Source: Roseateles_B sp041906185 (lineage in GTDB: Bacteria > Pseudomonadota > Gammaproteobacteria > Burkholderiales > Burkholderiaceae_C). From it: 64,000 bases of DNA. Positions 18,277 to 27,420 of the stretch are shown piece after piece. The stretch lies in contig JAYRJQ010000007.1 of assembly GCA_041906185.1 (NCBI GenBank), positions 124,001 to 188,000 of the forward strand. The letters are read 5' to 3'. Made by a program: the position numbers and the translations under genes. The notes beneath the pieces were generated by a model that saw only the letters and a list, made by a program, of their open reading frames with translations, searched no databases and was not told the origin of the DNA. The stretch's first letter is position 1; each line of letters opens with the position of its first letter.

Positions 18277-18687
18277 ATGACCCAAGCCCGTCCCTCGGCC
18301 GTCGCCGCCATGACGCTCAACCACCTCAGCTTCCCCTCCACCGACCTGGAGGCCACCACGCGGTTCTTCGAGCAGCAGCTCGGCTGCACCGTGCGGCGCA
18401 TGGGCGGCTTCAACTTCCTCAAGCACCAGGGCTTCGACATCGTGATCGAGGACGGCCGCCAGCACGCGCTCCAGGCCGTGGACTGGCCGCACAACTTCCA
18501 CATCGGCTTCGAGCTGCCGAGCCGGGCCGCCGTGGTCGCGCTGTTCGATCGCTTCACGGCGCAGGGCGTGCACTTCACGCAGACGCTGCACCATGCGATG
18601 CGCGGCACCCGCTTCTTCTGCCAGGCGCCGGGCGGCCTGGTGATCGAGGTCAACACGCGGGAGGACGCGCAGATTCCGCTGGACTGA
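18277..18687 (+). CDS. VOC-family (glyoxalase/dioxygenase-fold) protein
   Basis: 136 residues from the ATG at 18277, preceded by CAGGAGA. Two beta-alpha-beta-beta-beta modules: LNHLSFPSTDLEATTRFFEQQLGC and HIGFELPSRAAVVALFDRF, with a C-terminal GGLVIEVNTRE supplying the usual metal-ligand Glu. Substrate not predictable; members include glyoxalases, extradiol dioxygenases and fosfomycin/bleomycin-resistance proteins. Confidence 0.85.
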   Translation: MTQARPSAVAAMTLNHLSFPSTDLEATTRFFEQQLGCTVRRMGGFNFLKHQGFDIVIEDGRQHALQAVDWPHNFHIGFELPSRAAVVALFDRFTAQGVHFTQTLHHAMRGTRFFCQAPGGLVIEVNTREDAQIPLD

Positions 18688-18707
18688 GCCCCCGCCGCGC
18701 CGGGCCC

Positions 18708-19634
18708 TCAGGCGGACGGCTGTCCCGCCTCCTCCAGCAGCCAGTCGCGAAAGGCCGCGAGCCGGGGCAGACCGGCGCATTCGCTGCGGTACACCACGTA
18801 GTAGGACAGCGGCGACCGGTACTCGACCGCCGGGAAGAGCCGCACGAGCCGCCCCGCGGCCAGGTCGTCCCGGACCATCACGCTGCGGGCCAGCGCCACG
18901 CCCTGGCCCTCGGCCGCGGCCTGCAGCACGGCAGCCGAGTTGTTGATGCGCAGCGGGCAGCGCGCCAGGCGCGTGCGCACGCCGGCGGCCTCCAGCCAGG
19001 TCGCCCAGCCGGGGAAGCCGGCGTGGTCGTCCATGGACTCGTCGTGGATCAGCGTTTCCTTCAGCAGGTCCTCCGGCTGGCGAAAGCGCGCCGCGGCCTG
19101 CAGCAGGCGGGGCGCGCAGACCGGGAACAGGTCTTCGTCCAGCAGCTTCACCGCGCTCAGGCCCGGCCAGTGGCCCAGGCCGTAACGCACGCCGATGTCC
19201 ACCCGCTGCGCGACGAAGTCCAGCACCTTCAGCCGGGTCTCCAGGCGGACGTCCGTCTCGGGGTGGCGCAGCTGGAATCGCTCCAGGCGCGGCAGCAGCC
19301 ACTTGGCCGCGAAGGCCGGGCTGACGGTCAGGGTCAGCACCCCGTGGCCCGCCCCGTCCCGCAAGCGCTCCATGCCCATGGCCAGGCGATCCAGGCCGGC
19401 GCGGATGTCCGGCAGCGCGCGCTCGGCGGCCTCGGTGGGTTGCAGCCGGGCGCGGCCACTGCTGCCGCGCAGGAACAGCGGCGTGCCCAGCCCGTCCTCC
19501 AGCGAGCGCACCAGCTGCCCCACGGCCGCGGGCGTCACGTGCAACTCCTCCGCCGCCAGCGCAAAGCTCTGGTGCCGCGCCGACGCCTCGAAGGCGCGCA
19601 GGGCGTTGAGATGGGCCAGCGGCTTGCTGTTCAT
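18708..19634 (-). CDS. LysR-family transcriptional regulator (GcvA-like)
   Basis: 308 residues. N-terminal winged helix LNALRAFEASARHQSFALAAEELHVT with the AVGQLVRSLED recognition helix, then a substrate-binding domain (VLTLTVSPAFAAKWLLPRL, VDIGVRYGLGHWPG) as in GcvA-like members. It diverges from the SDR gene across 216 bases, the arrangement in which a LysR protein usually controls its neighbour. Confidence 0.92.
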   Translation of the reverse strand: MNSKPLAHLNALRAFEASARHQSFALAAEELHVTPAAVGQLVRSLEDGLGTPLFLRGSSGRARLQPTEAAERALPDIRAGLDRLAMGMERLRDGAGHGVLTLTVSPAFAAKWLLPRLERFQLRHPETDVRLETRLKVLDFVAQRVDIGVRYGLGHWPGLSAVKLLDEDLFPVCAPRLLQAAARFRQPEDLLKETLIHDESMDDHAGFPGWATWLEAAGVRTRLARCPLRINNSAAVLQAAAEGQGVALARSVMVRDDLAAGRLVRLFPAVEYRSPLSYYVVYRSECAGLPRLAAFRDWLLEEAGQPSA

Positions 19635-19850
19635 GAAGATTTTCTTTCTCGTGCGGACAGATTATCTCGTTTGTCAGCGGCGGAGGCGCCGCGAAGAATC
19701 CACCCCCAAGACAGCGCCAACCCTCAGGGGCGGTGGCGTCGTCCAGTTCGTCGGCGGGCTCGGTCCGGATAGCTTTTCTTTCTCATCCGCAGCCGCTGGA
19801 CCCGCGGACGCCATTTCCAAGGACCCCACGATTTCAAGACGAGGTTTCAG

Positions 19851-20624
19851 ATGAGTGATGCATTTCAAGGCAGGAAGCTGCTGGTGCTGGGCGGGACGAG
19901 CGGCATGGGTCTGGAGACCGCCCGCCTGGTGCTGGCGCAGGGCGGCAGCGCGGTGATCGTCGGCCATGACGCGGGCAAGGCCGAAGCGGCGCGAGGCCAG
20001 CTGGCCGCGCTGGGCCCCGTGCAGGCCATGGTGGCCGACCTCGGCAGCGACGCCGGCGTGGTCGCCCTGCTGGAGGTGCTGCGCGGCCGGCACGCCGACA
20101 TCGACCTGCTGGTGAACGCCGCCGGCGTCTTCTTCCCCAAGCCCTTCCTGGACCACGAGGCCGCCGACTACGAGCGCTACATGGCCCTCAACAAGGCCTT
20201 CTTCTTCATCACGCAGGCCGTGGCGCGGCAGTGGGTGAGCCAGGGCCGGCCGGGCGCCATCGTCAACATCGGCTCGATGTGGGCGCGCCAGGCCATCGCG
20301 GCCACGCCCTCCTCGGCCTATTCCATGGCCAAGGCCGGCCTGCATGCGCTGACCCAGCATCTGGCCATGGAGCTTGCGCCGCACCGCATCAGCGTCAACG
20401 CCGTGTCGCCGGCCGTCGTGGAGACGCCGGTCTACGAGCGCTTCATCCCCAAGGACCAGGTCGCCGCCACCCTGCAGGGCTTCAACGGCTTCCACCCCCT
20501 CGGCCGCGTCGGCCGGCCGCAGGACGTGGCCGAGGCCATCGCCTTCCTGCTGTCCGACAAGGCGGACTGGGTGACGGGGGCGGTGTGGGATGTGGATGGC
20601 GGGGTGATGGCGGGTCGCAACTGA
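19851..20624 (+). CDS. Short-chain dehydrogenase/reductase
   Basis: 257 residues with all classical SDR hallmarks: cofactor loop VLGGTSGMGLETA, NAAG at about residue 88, catalytic Ser in IGSMWARQ, and YSMAK for Tyr and Lys. The C-terminus (AIAFLLSDKADWVTGAVWDVDGG) is typical of FabG-like enzymes. Probably regulated by the divergent LysR protein. Substrate unknown. Confidence 0.92.
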   Translation: MSDAFQGRKLLVLGGTSGMGLETARLVLAQGGSAVIVGHDAGKAEAARGQLAALGPVQAMVADLGSDAGVVALLEVLRGRHADIDLLVNAAGVFFPKPFLDHEAADYERYMALNKAFFFITQAVARQWVSQGRPGAIVNIGSMWARQAIAATPSSAYSMAKAGLHALTQHLAMELAPHRISVNAVSPAVVETPVYERFIPKDQVAATLQGFNGFHPLGRVGRPQDVAEAIAFLLSDKADWVTGAVWDVDGGVMAGRN

Positions 20625-20740
20625 GGACCGCCCCCGGCCGCATCCCTAGCTATGGAGATGCGCCCGGGCCGGAAGTCGGTCAGCATCGTCAGCTCTTCCT
20701 CACGCCTGCGACGTCAGGCCCTACCTCTGGAGGCGAGACG

Positions 20741-21502
20741 ATGGACACCCCGATGATCTCGAGGATCGAGGCCGCCGAGCGCTACCTCAAGCTGGCCCGC
20801 GAGCTGGCCATCCTGGCCGTGGGCCTGTACCTGGCGCTGCTGCTGCTCCCGGCCGCGCCGGCCCTGGCCCGCAACCTCAGCGGCCTGCGCGTGACCGAGG
20901 TCGAGGCCCTGGGCATCAAGGCCCGGCTCGAGGAGGCGCAGCGCAGCGTGCAGAGCGCGCTCGGGCCGGCCCAGCCCGTGGCGGACGCCAAGGCCGACAT
21001 CCCGTCCACCACCACGGTGCAGCTCTACCAGGCCCTGGACAAGCTCAACGCCCTGCAGCGCGCCGTCGACCCCCTCATCGAGCCCGCCCGAAGCGGCACG
21101 CCGGCAGCCCTGGGCGGCTCGCCGGCCCCCGCGACGGCCGTCCTGGCGGCGGGCAACGGCAGCGTCACAAGTCCCACCAGCGCCGGCAACGGGACCGGCA
21201 ATGGCACTGGCAACGGCGCCGGCGGCACGTACTGGGTCTACCTGGGCGAGCTACGCGGCAGCAGCCTGCGCTCCGACTCCTTCGCCCTCACGGGCGTGCC
21301 GGAGGTCGGCACCCAGCTGGTGGCGAAGACCAGCCTCAACAAGCGCCGCACGGCCCCGGTGGAGCGCGACGGCGTGCGCTACATGGGCGAGCCCCTGGGC
21401 GTGGTGAGCGAGGGCGCGGCGCTCGTCGTGGTCGCCCTGGACCGCGGGCAGCTCAAGGAAGGCACCGAGGCCGTGTGGGCCAAGGTGCGGCCGGCGTCGT
21501 GA
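20741..21502 (+). CDS. Unknown protein with one N-terminal membrane segment and a Gly/Thr/Asn repeat linker
   Basis: 253 residues from the ATG at 20741, with TGGAGGCGA as ribosome-binding site. A membrane segment at about 28-44 (AILAVGLYLALLLLPAAPALA) follows a short cytoplasmic N-terminus. A helical region (VEALGIKARLEEAQRSVQSAL) comes next, then a repeat linker GNGTGNGTGNGAGG at about 153-166 and a compact C-terminal domain beginning TYWVYLGELRGSS, possibly SH3-like. Family not recognised. Similar short sequence blocks occur before and after the gene (see findings). Confidence 0.7.
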   Translation: MDTPMISRIEAAERYLKLARELAILAVGLYLALLLLPAAPALARNLSGLRVTEVEALGIKARLEEAQRSVQSALGPAQPVADAKADIPSTTTVQLYQALDKLNALQRAVDPLIEPARSGTPAALGGSPAPATAVLAAGNGSVTSPTSAGNGTGNGTGNGAGGTYWVYLGELRGSSLRSDSFALTGVPEVGTQLVAKTSLNKRRTAPVERDGVRYMGEPLGVVSEGAALVVVALDRGQLKEGTEAVWAKVRPAS

Positions 21503-21616
21503 ACACTCGCCCTAGCCACATGACGGGACGCCGGTGAGATCCGGCCGGCAAGTTCAGCGGGGCCGCAGAGGCTATCTCTGGAGGCCGGGCCGCAGGGGCC
21601 CGGGGCGGCTCGCGGC

Positions 21617-22978
21617 TCAGCCCCGGCGCCACGCCCACGCGCAGCCCACGACCGTCACGCCCAGCGATGACAGCAGCAGGTACAACGCCACACTGTCCGC
21701 CAGCCTCGACGTGCCGCTCGCGGCGGACGCCAACGCCGCCAGGCCCGCCAGCACGGCAAAGGCCAGCAGGGTGGCCCAGCGCGGCATCTGGTTGTAGCGA
21801 GCGAGCAGGGCCGGGCGCTGAAGCTGCAGCGCCTGACGGGTGAGATGGTCCCGGTAGCCCATCATGAACAGGCCGAAGGCGGCTCCGAGTGCCGCGCTGG
21901 CCCCCAGCTGCAGCGCCCATCCGCCGGCGGACGCCGCCGAAGGCAGGCGCAGGCTGGCACCCACCCCCATCAGCGTCACCGGCGCCACCGCCAGCCAGGC
22001 CAGGCGGGGCGCCCAGCCTCGCCACTGCACGCAGGCATTGCTGAGCATCGCCGCGGCATAGACCACGGCGATCAACAGCCAGGCGCGCTCCATCGCACCG
22101 GTCTGCGCCAGCAGGTCCCGCAGCAGGAAGGGCGCGGCGCTCGCCAAGACGCAGTAGTTGGCATAGACCAGCACGCCCGCCCCCCACAGCACCCACTCCG
22201 CCGTGCCGTCGGTGCGCGGCTTGTGCGCGGGCGCGGGCTGGGCGGCGGGCTGGGCGCCCTGCTGAGCAGCCAGCGGGCCGTCGGCATTGAGTCGGCCGCC
22301 CGAGGGGGCAGCAGCGACGAGCGCTGCGGCGGATCCCTCCGGTGCTGCGGCAGCCCCCCCGGCGTCGGCGCCCGCTCCTTGCGCGGGGCGCTCAACCATC
22401 ACGGGCTCCAGCAGGCACCAGCCGCTCAGCGCCACCAGGGCCACCAAGACCAGCAGCAGCCCCTGGGCCGCAGCACTGCCCGGTGGCAGGACGCTGAAGG
22501 CGCCGGGCGCGAGCAGCATGCCGAGGAATCGCAGCAGGGAAATGCTCAGGTCATTGGCCACGCGCCCGTCCAGGCCGGCCTGCAGCACGGAGCGTTCGTC
22601 GAAGCGCTGCATCAGCGCGCCTGAGCTGAAGGACAGCGCCCAGACGAGGCCCGCATACGCCAAGGGGCTGCGGACGGCGTCCGAGCCCGCCGCCATCAGC
22701 AGGACGGCATAGACGGCGCAAGCAGCCCACATCGCCCCAGGGCGCATCGCGGCTCCGCGCTGCCGCGCGGCCCAGGCCAGGCCCAGCAGCGCCGCGACCG
22801 CACCGCCCAGCAACACGGCCGAGGTCCACATCGCCTCCTGCGGATGACGCCAGAAGCGGTGCTGCGGGAAGACGGTGATGCAGGCCGTGTTGGCAAACGA
22901 GAAGGACAGGAAGGCCACGTTGCGCGCCCAGCGCCGGCCCTTGCGCCTGGGGCTCGCGGACATGGGGCTTGCGTTCAT
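21617..22978 (-). CDS. MFS-like membrane transporter
   Basis: 453 residues from the ATG at 22978, overlapping the desaturase stop by four bases. About ten to twelve hydrophobic segments split into two halves by a long Ala/Pro-rich hydrophilic loop (residues about 215-285). The FANTACITVFPQ start and MMGYRDHLTRQ loop do not point me to a subfamily. As the last gene of the lipid operon it might move a lipid or lipid precursor. The family call rests on topology. Confidence 0.55.
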   Translation of the reverse strand: MNASPMSASPRRKGRRWARNVAFLSFSFANTACITVFPQHRFWRHPQEAMWTSAVLLGGAVAALLGLAWAARQRGAAMRPGAMWAACAVYAVLLMAAGSDAVRSPLAYAGLVWALSFSSGALMQRFDERSVLQAGLDGRVANDLSISLLRFLGMLLAPGAFSVLPPGSAAAQGLLLVLVALVALSGWCLLEPVMVERPAQGAGADAGGAAAAPEGSAAALVAAAPSGGRLNADGPLAAQQGAQPAAQPAPAHKPRTDGTAEWVLWGAGVLVYANYCVLASAAPFLLRDLLAQTGAMERAWLLIAVVYAAAMLSNACVQWRGWAPRLAWLAVAPVTLMGVGASLRLPSAASAGGWALQLGASAALGAAFGLFMMGYRDHLTRQALQLQRPALLARYNQMPRWATLLAFAVLAGLAALASAASGTSRLADSVALYLLLSSLGVTVVGCAWAWRRG

Positions 22979-24009
22979 GCGGACATCGCCGCGCCGGGCC
23001 GCGGATCGACGTGGAAGTCCAGCACCCGCAGGTAGCAGCGCCAGAACGGCAGCTCGTGATAGGGCAGGCCGTGCGCCGTCACGAAGGCCCGCACATAGGG
23101 CGCGGCGCGGTGCAGGTGATGCCGCGGCAGATGCGGGAAGAGGTGGTGCTCGAGCTGCTTCTCCAGCCCGCCGAAGACGAAGTGCGTCCACCAGCCGCCG
23201 GCATAGTTGCGCGTGGTGCGCGACTGCAGGCTGACCACGTCCAGGGCCTTCGCCTGCTCGGGCGTGAAGGTCTCGAGGTCGTAGTGGTTGCCCGCGAAGG
23301 CCGAGTTCAGATAGAGCATGCCGACGTGCGTGTGCAGCAGGAACAGCAGGACGCCCAGCCACGAGCCCGACAGCAGCACGAAGAAGGCGAGCTGCCCGCC
23401 GAGGCCCATCAGCACGGCCACCAGCTCCGCCGCGAAGCGCTCGCGGTGGTGGCGGAAGCAGTAGTAGCCATCGCGCAGCGCCATGAAGATCAGCGTGGCC
23501 GGGAGGTAGACGCCGTTGTAGCGGGTGAAGAGGAAGAGGCCCAGCCAGGCGGTGAGGCGCGAGTGGTAGCGGCGCGTCGGGTCCCAGCGCTCGCGCTGGT
23601 CCAGGTCCTCGCCGCGGACATTGGTGCGGGCGTGATGGCGGTTGTGCCCGTAGCGCCAGCCGCTGGGAAACTCGCCCAGCACCCCGGCGGTGAGCGCGGC
23701 CAGCCGGCGGTTGGCCTGGATGCCGGCACAGCTGCCACCATGGGCCGCGTCGTGCATCAACCAGCCATTGCGATAGAAGAGGAAGCTGCCCAGCACAAAG
23801 AGCGGCGCCGCGGCCCAGAGCGTTCCGGCCTGGGCAAGCCCGCGTGCGGCGTAGAAGGCCAGGGCGCTGCCCAGCAGGTTGAGGATGAGCTCCAGGATCG
23901 CGCGGCCCGGCTTGCGCTCGAAGCAGCCGGCGGCTTCCAGTTGCGCTCGCAGGACGGCCAGATCAGGCCTTGCGCCCGCGGCGGACGGGGGGGTGGCGGC
24001 ACTCGTCAT
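22975..24009 (-). CDS. Fatty acid desaturase-family protein
   Basis: 344 residues from the ATG at 24009, overlapping the CdsA-like stop by four bases (ATGA). The di-iron histidine boxes are HDAAHGG, HNRHHART and QLEHHLFPHLP, the order and spacing of membrane acyl-lipid desaturases; the third box has Gln two residues before LEHH. Several membrane segments. It probably introduces a double bond into a membrane lipid acyl chain; position specificity cannot be read. Neighbours are two phospholipid-synthesis genes. Confidence 0.88.
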   Translation of the reverse strand: MTSAATPPSAAGARPDLAVLRAQLEAAGCFERKPGRAILELILNLLGSALAFYAARGLAQAGTLWAAAPLFVLGSFLFYRNGWLMHDAAHGGSCAGIQANRRLAALTAGVLGEFPSGWRYGHNRHHARTNVRGEDLDQRERWDPTRRYHSRLTAWLGLFLFTRYNGVYLPATLIFMALRDGYYCFRHHRERFAAELVAVLMGLGGQLAFFVLLSGSWLGVLLFLLHTHVGMLYLNSAFAGNHYDLETFTPEQAKALDVVSLQSRTTRNYAGGWWTHFVFGGLEKQLEHHLFPHLPRHHLHRAAPYVRAFVTAHGLPYHELPFWRCYLRVLDFHVDPRPGAAMSA

Positions 24010-24959
24010 GCGCTCACCTGCATCAGCAGCCAGAACCAGGGGGCGACGAAGATCAGGCTGTCGCAGCGGTCCAGCGCCCCGCCCTGCCCCGGCAGCAGCG
24101 TGCCGGTGTCCTTCACGCCCGCGTCGCGCTTCCAGCACGAGACCAGCAGATCGCCCACCAGCCCCAGGCCGACCATGGCCAGCGCCAGCAGCACGCCCGC
24201 CCAGGCCGGCAGGCCCAGCAGCCACGGCGCCAGCGCGAAGCCCAGCCCCGAGCAGATCAGCGCCGCGAAGGCCAGCCCCTCCCAGGTCTTGGCCGGGCTG
24301 ATGCGCGGCGCCAGCGCGTGGCGGCCCCAGCACTTGCCGCCCACGTACTGCATGGCGTCCGAGAAGATCACCAGCACGAAGAAGAAGCCGCCCTGCCCCG
24401 CGCCGCCCAGCGGCCGCGTCGGCGGCGCCTGCAGCACCAGCAGGCTGACGAAGAGGAACAGCGTGACGCAGCCCTGCAGCACCAGCGTCAGCCCGCCCAC
24501 GCGGCTGAAGAAGCGGTCCGGGCCGCCGGCCAGCATCTGCACCGGCCCCAGCAGCAGGCCCGTGTAGACCAGGCACATCCCCAGCGCCCAGGGCATCAGG
24601 CCGATGGCCGCCAGCCCATGCGCCGTGAGGCTCAGGAGCGCCGCCAGCGCCCCATGCAGCCGCTGCTCCGCGGCCGTCAGCGGCAGCAGGCGCAGGCCTT
24701 CGCGCAGCAGGATCAGCGAGGTGCCGGCGCACACGAGCCACGTCAGCCCTGTGCCCAGCAACAGCGTCAGCGCGGCCAGCAGGATGACGGGCACCCAGGA
24801 CTGCACGGCCAGCTGCACGCGGCGCTGCGGGCGCAGGGCGGGGTGCAGATAGGTGACCGCCGAGGCGGTCAGGACGGCGGCCAGGCCACCGCCCACCAGG
24901 ATCCACAGATCCACGGGCGCTGGCGCGAACTGCCACAGCGCGGAGAGGTCGGTCTTCAA
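24006..24959 (-). CDS. CdsA-like phosphatidate cytidylyltransferase
   Basis: Activates phosphatidate with CTP to CDP-diacylglycerol. Multi-span protein with the signature near the C-terminus: SCWKRDAGVKDTGTLLPGQGG followed by ALDRCDSL. The usual PGHGG has Gln instead of His. The start is uncertain: I give the TTG at 24959 (317 residues), because no ATG lies in frame; a GTG at 25085 would add 42 low-quality residues and run to within 36 bases of the divergent PssA-like gene. A second cdsA is expected elsewhere in a betaproteobacterium, so this may be a specialised copy. Confidence 0.82.
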   Translation of the reverse strand: MKTDLSALWQFAPAPVDLWILVGGGLAAVLTASAVTYLHPALRPQRRVQLAVQSWVPVILLAALTLLLGTGLTWLVCAGTSLILLREGLRLLPLTAAEQRLHGALAALLSLTAHGLAAIGLMPWALGMCLVYTGLLLGPVQMLAGGPDRFFSRVGGLTLVLQGCVTLFLFVSLLVLQAPPTRPLGGAGQGGFFFVLVIFSDAMQYVGGKCWGRHALAPRISPAKTWEGLAFAALICSGLGFALAPWLLGLPAWAGVLLALAMVGLGLVGDLLVSCWKRDAGVKDTGTLLPGQGGALDRCDSLIFVAPWFWLLMQVSA

Positions 24960-25120
24960 GGGGAGGGCGAAAAACGAAAAGGAGCGATCATGCCCGCCCG
25001 CGCGATCCTCGCCCAAGGAATTTCCCGACGGACGACGCCGATTTGCGGGGCCCGACCGTAAGCGCCCGTCACCGCCGGTGCGCACCGTTTACGATCCCGC
25101 CCCTCGCGCTCCCCCCTGCC

Positions 25121-25747
25121 ATGTCCAAGTACGCCGCCCTGCCTCACGCCGTCACGCTGGCCTCCGCCGCCTCCGCCACCGTCGGCCTGCTGGCCCTCGG
25201 CGGCGGCACCACCCCGCCGGCCGTGGCCGTGGCGATGCTGTGCCTGGCGCTCTCCCTGCTGTGCGACGTGCTGGACGGCAAGCTGGCCCGCGCCCTGGGC
25301 GTGAGCTCGCCCCTGGGCGCGCAGCTCGACAGCCTCGCCGACCTCCTCGCCTTCGGCGTGCTGCCCGCCTTCGCCATGGCCAAGGTGCTGACGCCCGCCG
25401 GCGCGCCGACGTGGGGCGTCGCGGCCCTGTGCATCACCTACGTCCTCGCGGCCGTGCTGCGGCTCGCCCGCTACAGCGAACGCGGCCTCGTGCGCAACCG
25501 CTTCGGCGAGTGCTTCCAGGGCCTGCCCAGCTCCGTGGCCGCCATCGTGCTGATGGGCGGCGTGCTCCTGCGCCAGGGCTCCCTGCTGCCCGAGCCCGCC
25601 CTCGCCAGCCTCGCCGCCGGCCTGGCGCTCGCCATGAACCTGTCCTTCCCCTTCCCCAAGCGCGGGATCGGCTTCTATCCATTCGTGGGGCTGGTGCCGG
25701 TGATGGTGCTCGGCGCGTGGATGCAGCTTCCGCCGGGTGGGCTCTAA
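25121..25747 (+). CDS. CDP-alcohol phosphatidyltransferase (PssA-like)
   Basis: 208 residues from the ATG at 25121. The family motif D(x)2DG(x)2AR(x)8G(x)3D(x)3D is complete in CDVLDGKLAR followed by GAQLDSLAD, with the LLAFGVLPAFA helix typical of phosphatidylserine synthase. Around six membrane segments. It diverges from the CdsA-like gene, and the two together would make CDP-diacylglycerol and transfer its phosphatidyl group to an alcohol such as serine. Exact acceptor not determinable. Confidence 0.85.
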   Translation: MSKYAALPHAVTLASAASATVGLLALGGGTTPPAVAVAMLCLALSLLCDVLDGKLARALGVSSPLGAQLDSLADLLAFGVLPAFAMAKVLTPAGAPTWGVAALCITYVLAAVLRLARYSERGLVRNRFGECFQGLPSSVAAIVLMGGVLLRQGSLLPEPALASLAAGLALAMNLSFPFPKRGIGFYPFVGLVPVMVLGAWMQLPPGGL

Positions 25748-25762
25748 GACGGGCGCTGAGGC

Positions 25763-25776
25763 GGGGTCAGGTCTTG
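25763..25776 (-). repeat. Dispersed repeat copy (reverse strand)
   Basis: GGGGTCAGGTCTTG on the plus strand, 14 of 15 bases of the reverse complement of GCAAGACCTGACCCC, starting 16 bases after the PssA-like stop. Confidence 0.55.
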
Positions 25777-25996
25777 ACGCTCCTCAAGGCGCTGCGGCGT
25801 GCACGCATCGTTCGCACGGAAGATGCCGAACTGATGCCAGCCGCACGGGACCGCCTGCCCGCCCCGTGCTGATGCGATTCCTGACCTTCTGACTGCGCGC
25901 AAACCCTGGCGCGAACGCCCATCGGACCGTGACATGCAACCGCTCCGACCGGCGCCCGCACGGCCACAATGGCCCGCACTCAGGGAGTCATGACAC

Positions 25997-26923
25997 ATGC
26001 TGATCAAGACAGCAGATGACAGGCAGTGCCGATTGCGCCTGCTGGAAGATCTGCAGTCGTCCCCCTTGCTGGATGCGCGCCAGCGGGACTGGCTGCGGGA
26101 CGAGCGCATGCGATGCCAGCGCGGCCAGCAGGGCGAGCGCGAGGCAGCGCACTACATCGACAGCTGGCGCAAGGACAGCGAGCAGCATGCCGTGCTGCAT
26201 GACCTGCGCTTCGAGGTCGATGGCGAGGTCGTGCAGATCGACCATCTCATCATCAATCGGATGCTGCACTTCTATCTCTTCGAGACCAAGTGCTTCAACG
26301 GGGACGTCGACATCAATGAGCAGGGCGAATGGACCGTGGCCTACGCCAGCGGCCGCCGCTTCGGCGTGCCCTCGCCCCTGGAGCAGAGCCGGCGGCACGA
26401 GCGCCTGCTCGACAAGCTGCTCCTCACCCTGGACATCACCGGCCGTGCCGGCCTGAAGCCCACCTACCACCACGTCGTGCTGCTGCACCCCAAGGCAACG
26501 CTGCAGCGGCCGGACCCGACGCGCTTCGACACCCGGGACGTGATCAAGGCCGACATGATCCAGCGCTGGCATGAGCAATACATCGAGAGCTCCACGGTGG
26601 GCGAGGTGTTCGGAAAGCTGCTGAACGTGCACGGCCTCGACACCCTGCGCGGCTGGGCCGAGAAACTCGTCCGAGCCCACCGGCCGGCCAACCCCTTGGA
26701 TTTGCCGGATTTCATGAAGCCCCGGCCGGCGGCCGCGACGAATTCGCCAGCGCAGCTCATGTCAGCGCCTGCGGATGCCAGCCATCCCCTGTATCGCAAA
26801 CTGATTTGCGCGGGGTGCAACGCGAAGATCAGTTTTGCGGAAGGGAAGTTTTGCTGGAATCAGGGGGAGAGGTTTGGCGGGTTGCAGTATTGCAGGGGGT
26901 GTCAAGGTGGAGTGAGGGGGTAG
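25997..26923 (+). CDS. NERD-domain protein with C-terminal zinc ribbon
   Basis: 308 residues from the ATG at 25997, with GGGAG 10 bases upstream. NERD (nuclease-related) domain at about 45-165: QGEREAAHYIDSW, the Asp of VQIDHLIINR and the Glu-x-Lys of FETKCFNGDV match the restriction-endonuclease-like core. A linker leads to a C-terminal metal site with CAGCNAKIS, FCWNQG and YCRGCQGG. NERD proteins are suspected in DNA processing or defence. It sits at the edge of an accessory region next to gyrB and could belong to that mobile material. No partner gene is evident. Confidence 0.78.
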   Translation: MLIKTADDRQCRLRLLEDLQSSPLLDARQRDWLRDERMRCQRGQQGEREAAHYIDSWRKDSEQHAVLHDLRFEVDGEVVQIDHLIINRMLHFYLFETKCFNGDVDINEQGEWTVAYASGRRFGVPSPLEQSRRHERLLDKLLLTLDITGRAGLKPTYHHVVLLHPKATLQRPDPTRFDTRDVIKADMIQRWHEQYIESSTVGEVFGKLLNVHGLDTLRGWAEKLVRAHRPANPLDLPDFMKPRPAAATNSPAQLMSAPADASHPLYRKLICAGCNAKISFAEGKFCWNQGERFGGLQYCRGCQGGVRG

Positions 26924-26924
26924 G

Positions 26925-27420
26925 CTGGCAGTGCCGTGCTGCCGCTTTGGGTTGCAGAACTTCTCGATTCAGTTGAAGGCATCGATCCGCGCTTCTTCGC
27001 TCGTGGCGTAAATATGGCCACGGGCGCGCTCGCGCTTGAGCAACTAGAAGAAGCTCTAGACCCCTACGTTGTCATGGCAGGTTCGCCTTCGGCCCATGCT
27101 GCAGACCCGGCTGTGGTCGCATAGGAACGTCTGCCGTTCATAGCCCGTGAACTGTCAGCTTTGCTCGGAATGACGAGCACCGGCGCCTAGGCCTGAAGGC
27201 GCCATGGCGCCATCCGTAGCGCATCCAGTACGAGGCCAGCATCAACGTTGCGGCCCATGGACGAACCGACTATCTGGCACGAGAACTCGTCAATCGCAAC
27301 GACCAGATACAACCAAGCTTAATGGGTCCGGATGTAAATGCTGTCGATAAGCAAGACTGGTTCGGTTCTATCGCCATGAACTGGCGCTGCAGTTGGTTTG
27401 ATGTAACCATGGCAGGCTCA
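26925..27420 (-). pseudogene. Decayed IS3-family transposase (OrfB, DDE domain)
   Basis: No intact frame, but the minus strand translated across frames follows the IS3 OrfB integrase core in order: QFMAIEPNQS near 27400, WLYLVVAIDEFSCQIVGSS near 27270-27310, GRNVDAGLVLDALRMAPW near 27200-27240, SQ-like/TGYERQTFLCDHS near 27120-27160, SMGRRRTCHDNVGV then SFF near 27050-27100, and LLKRERARGHIYATSEEARIDAFN at 26970-27040. Stops and at least one frameshift interrupt it. The catalytic Glu position of the DNAVAESFF block is a TAG stop. This occupies most of the otherwise gene-free 26.92-27.76 kb stretch. Confidence 0.75.

Noticed and set aside
26936..27124. 62-codon plus-strand frame after the NERD gene
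   Set aside because: Lies opposite the decayed IS3 OrfB; the minus-strand translation matches transposase blocks, so the plus frame is a shadow.
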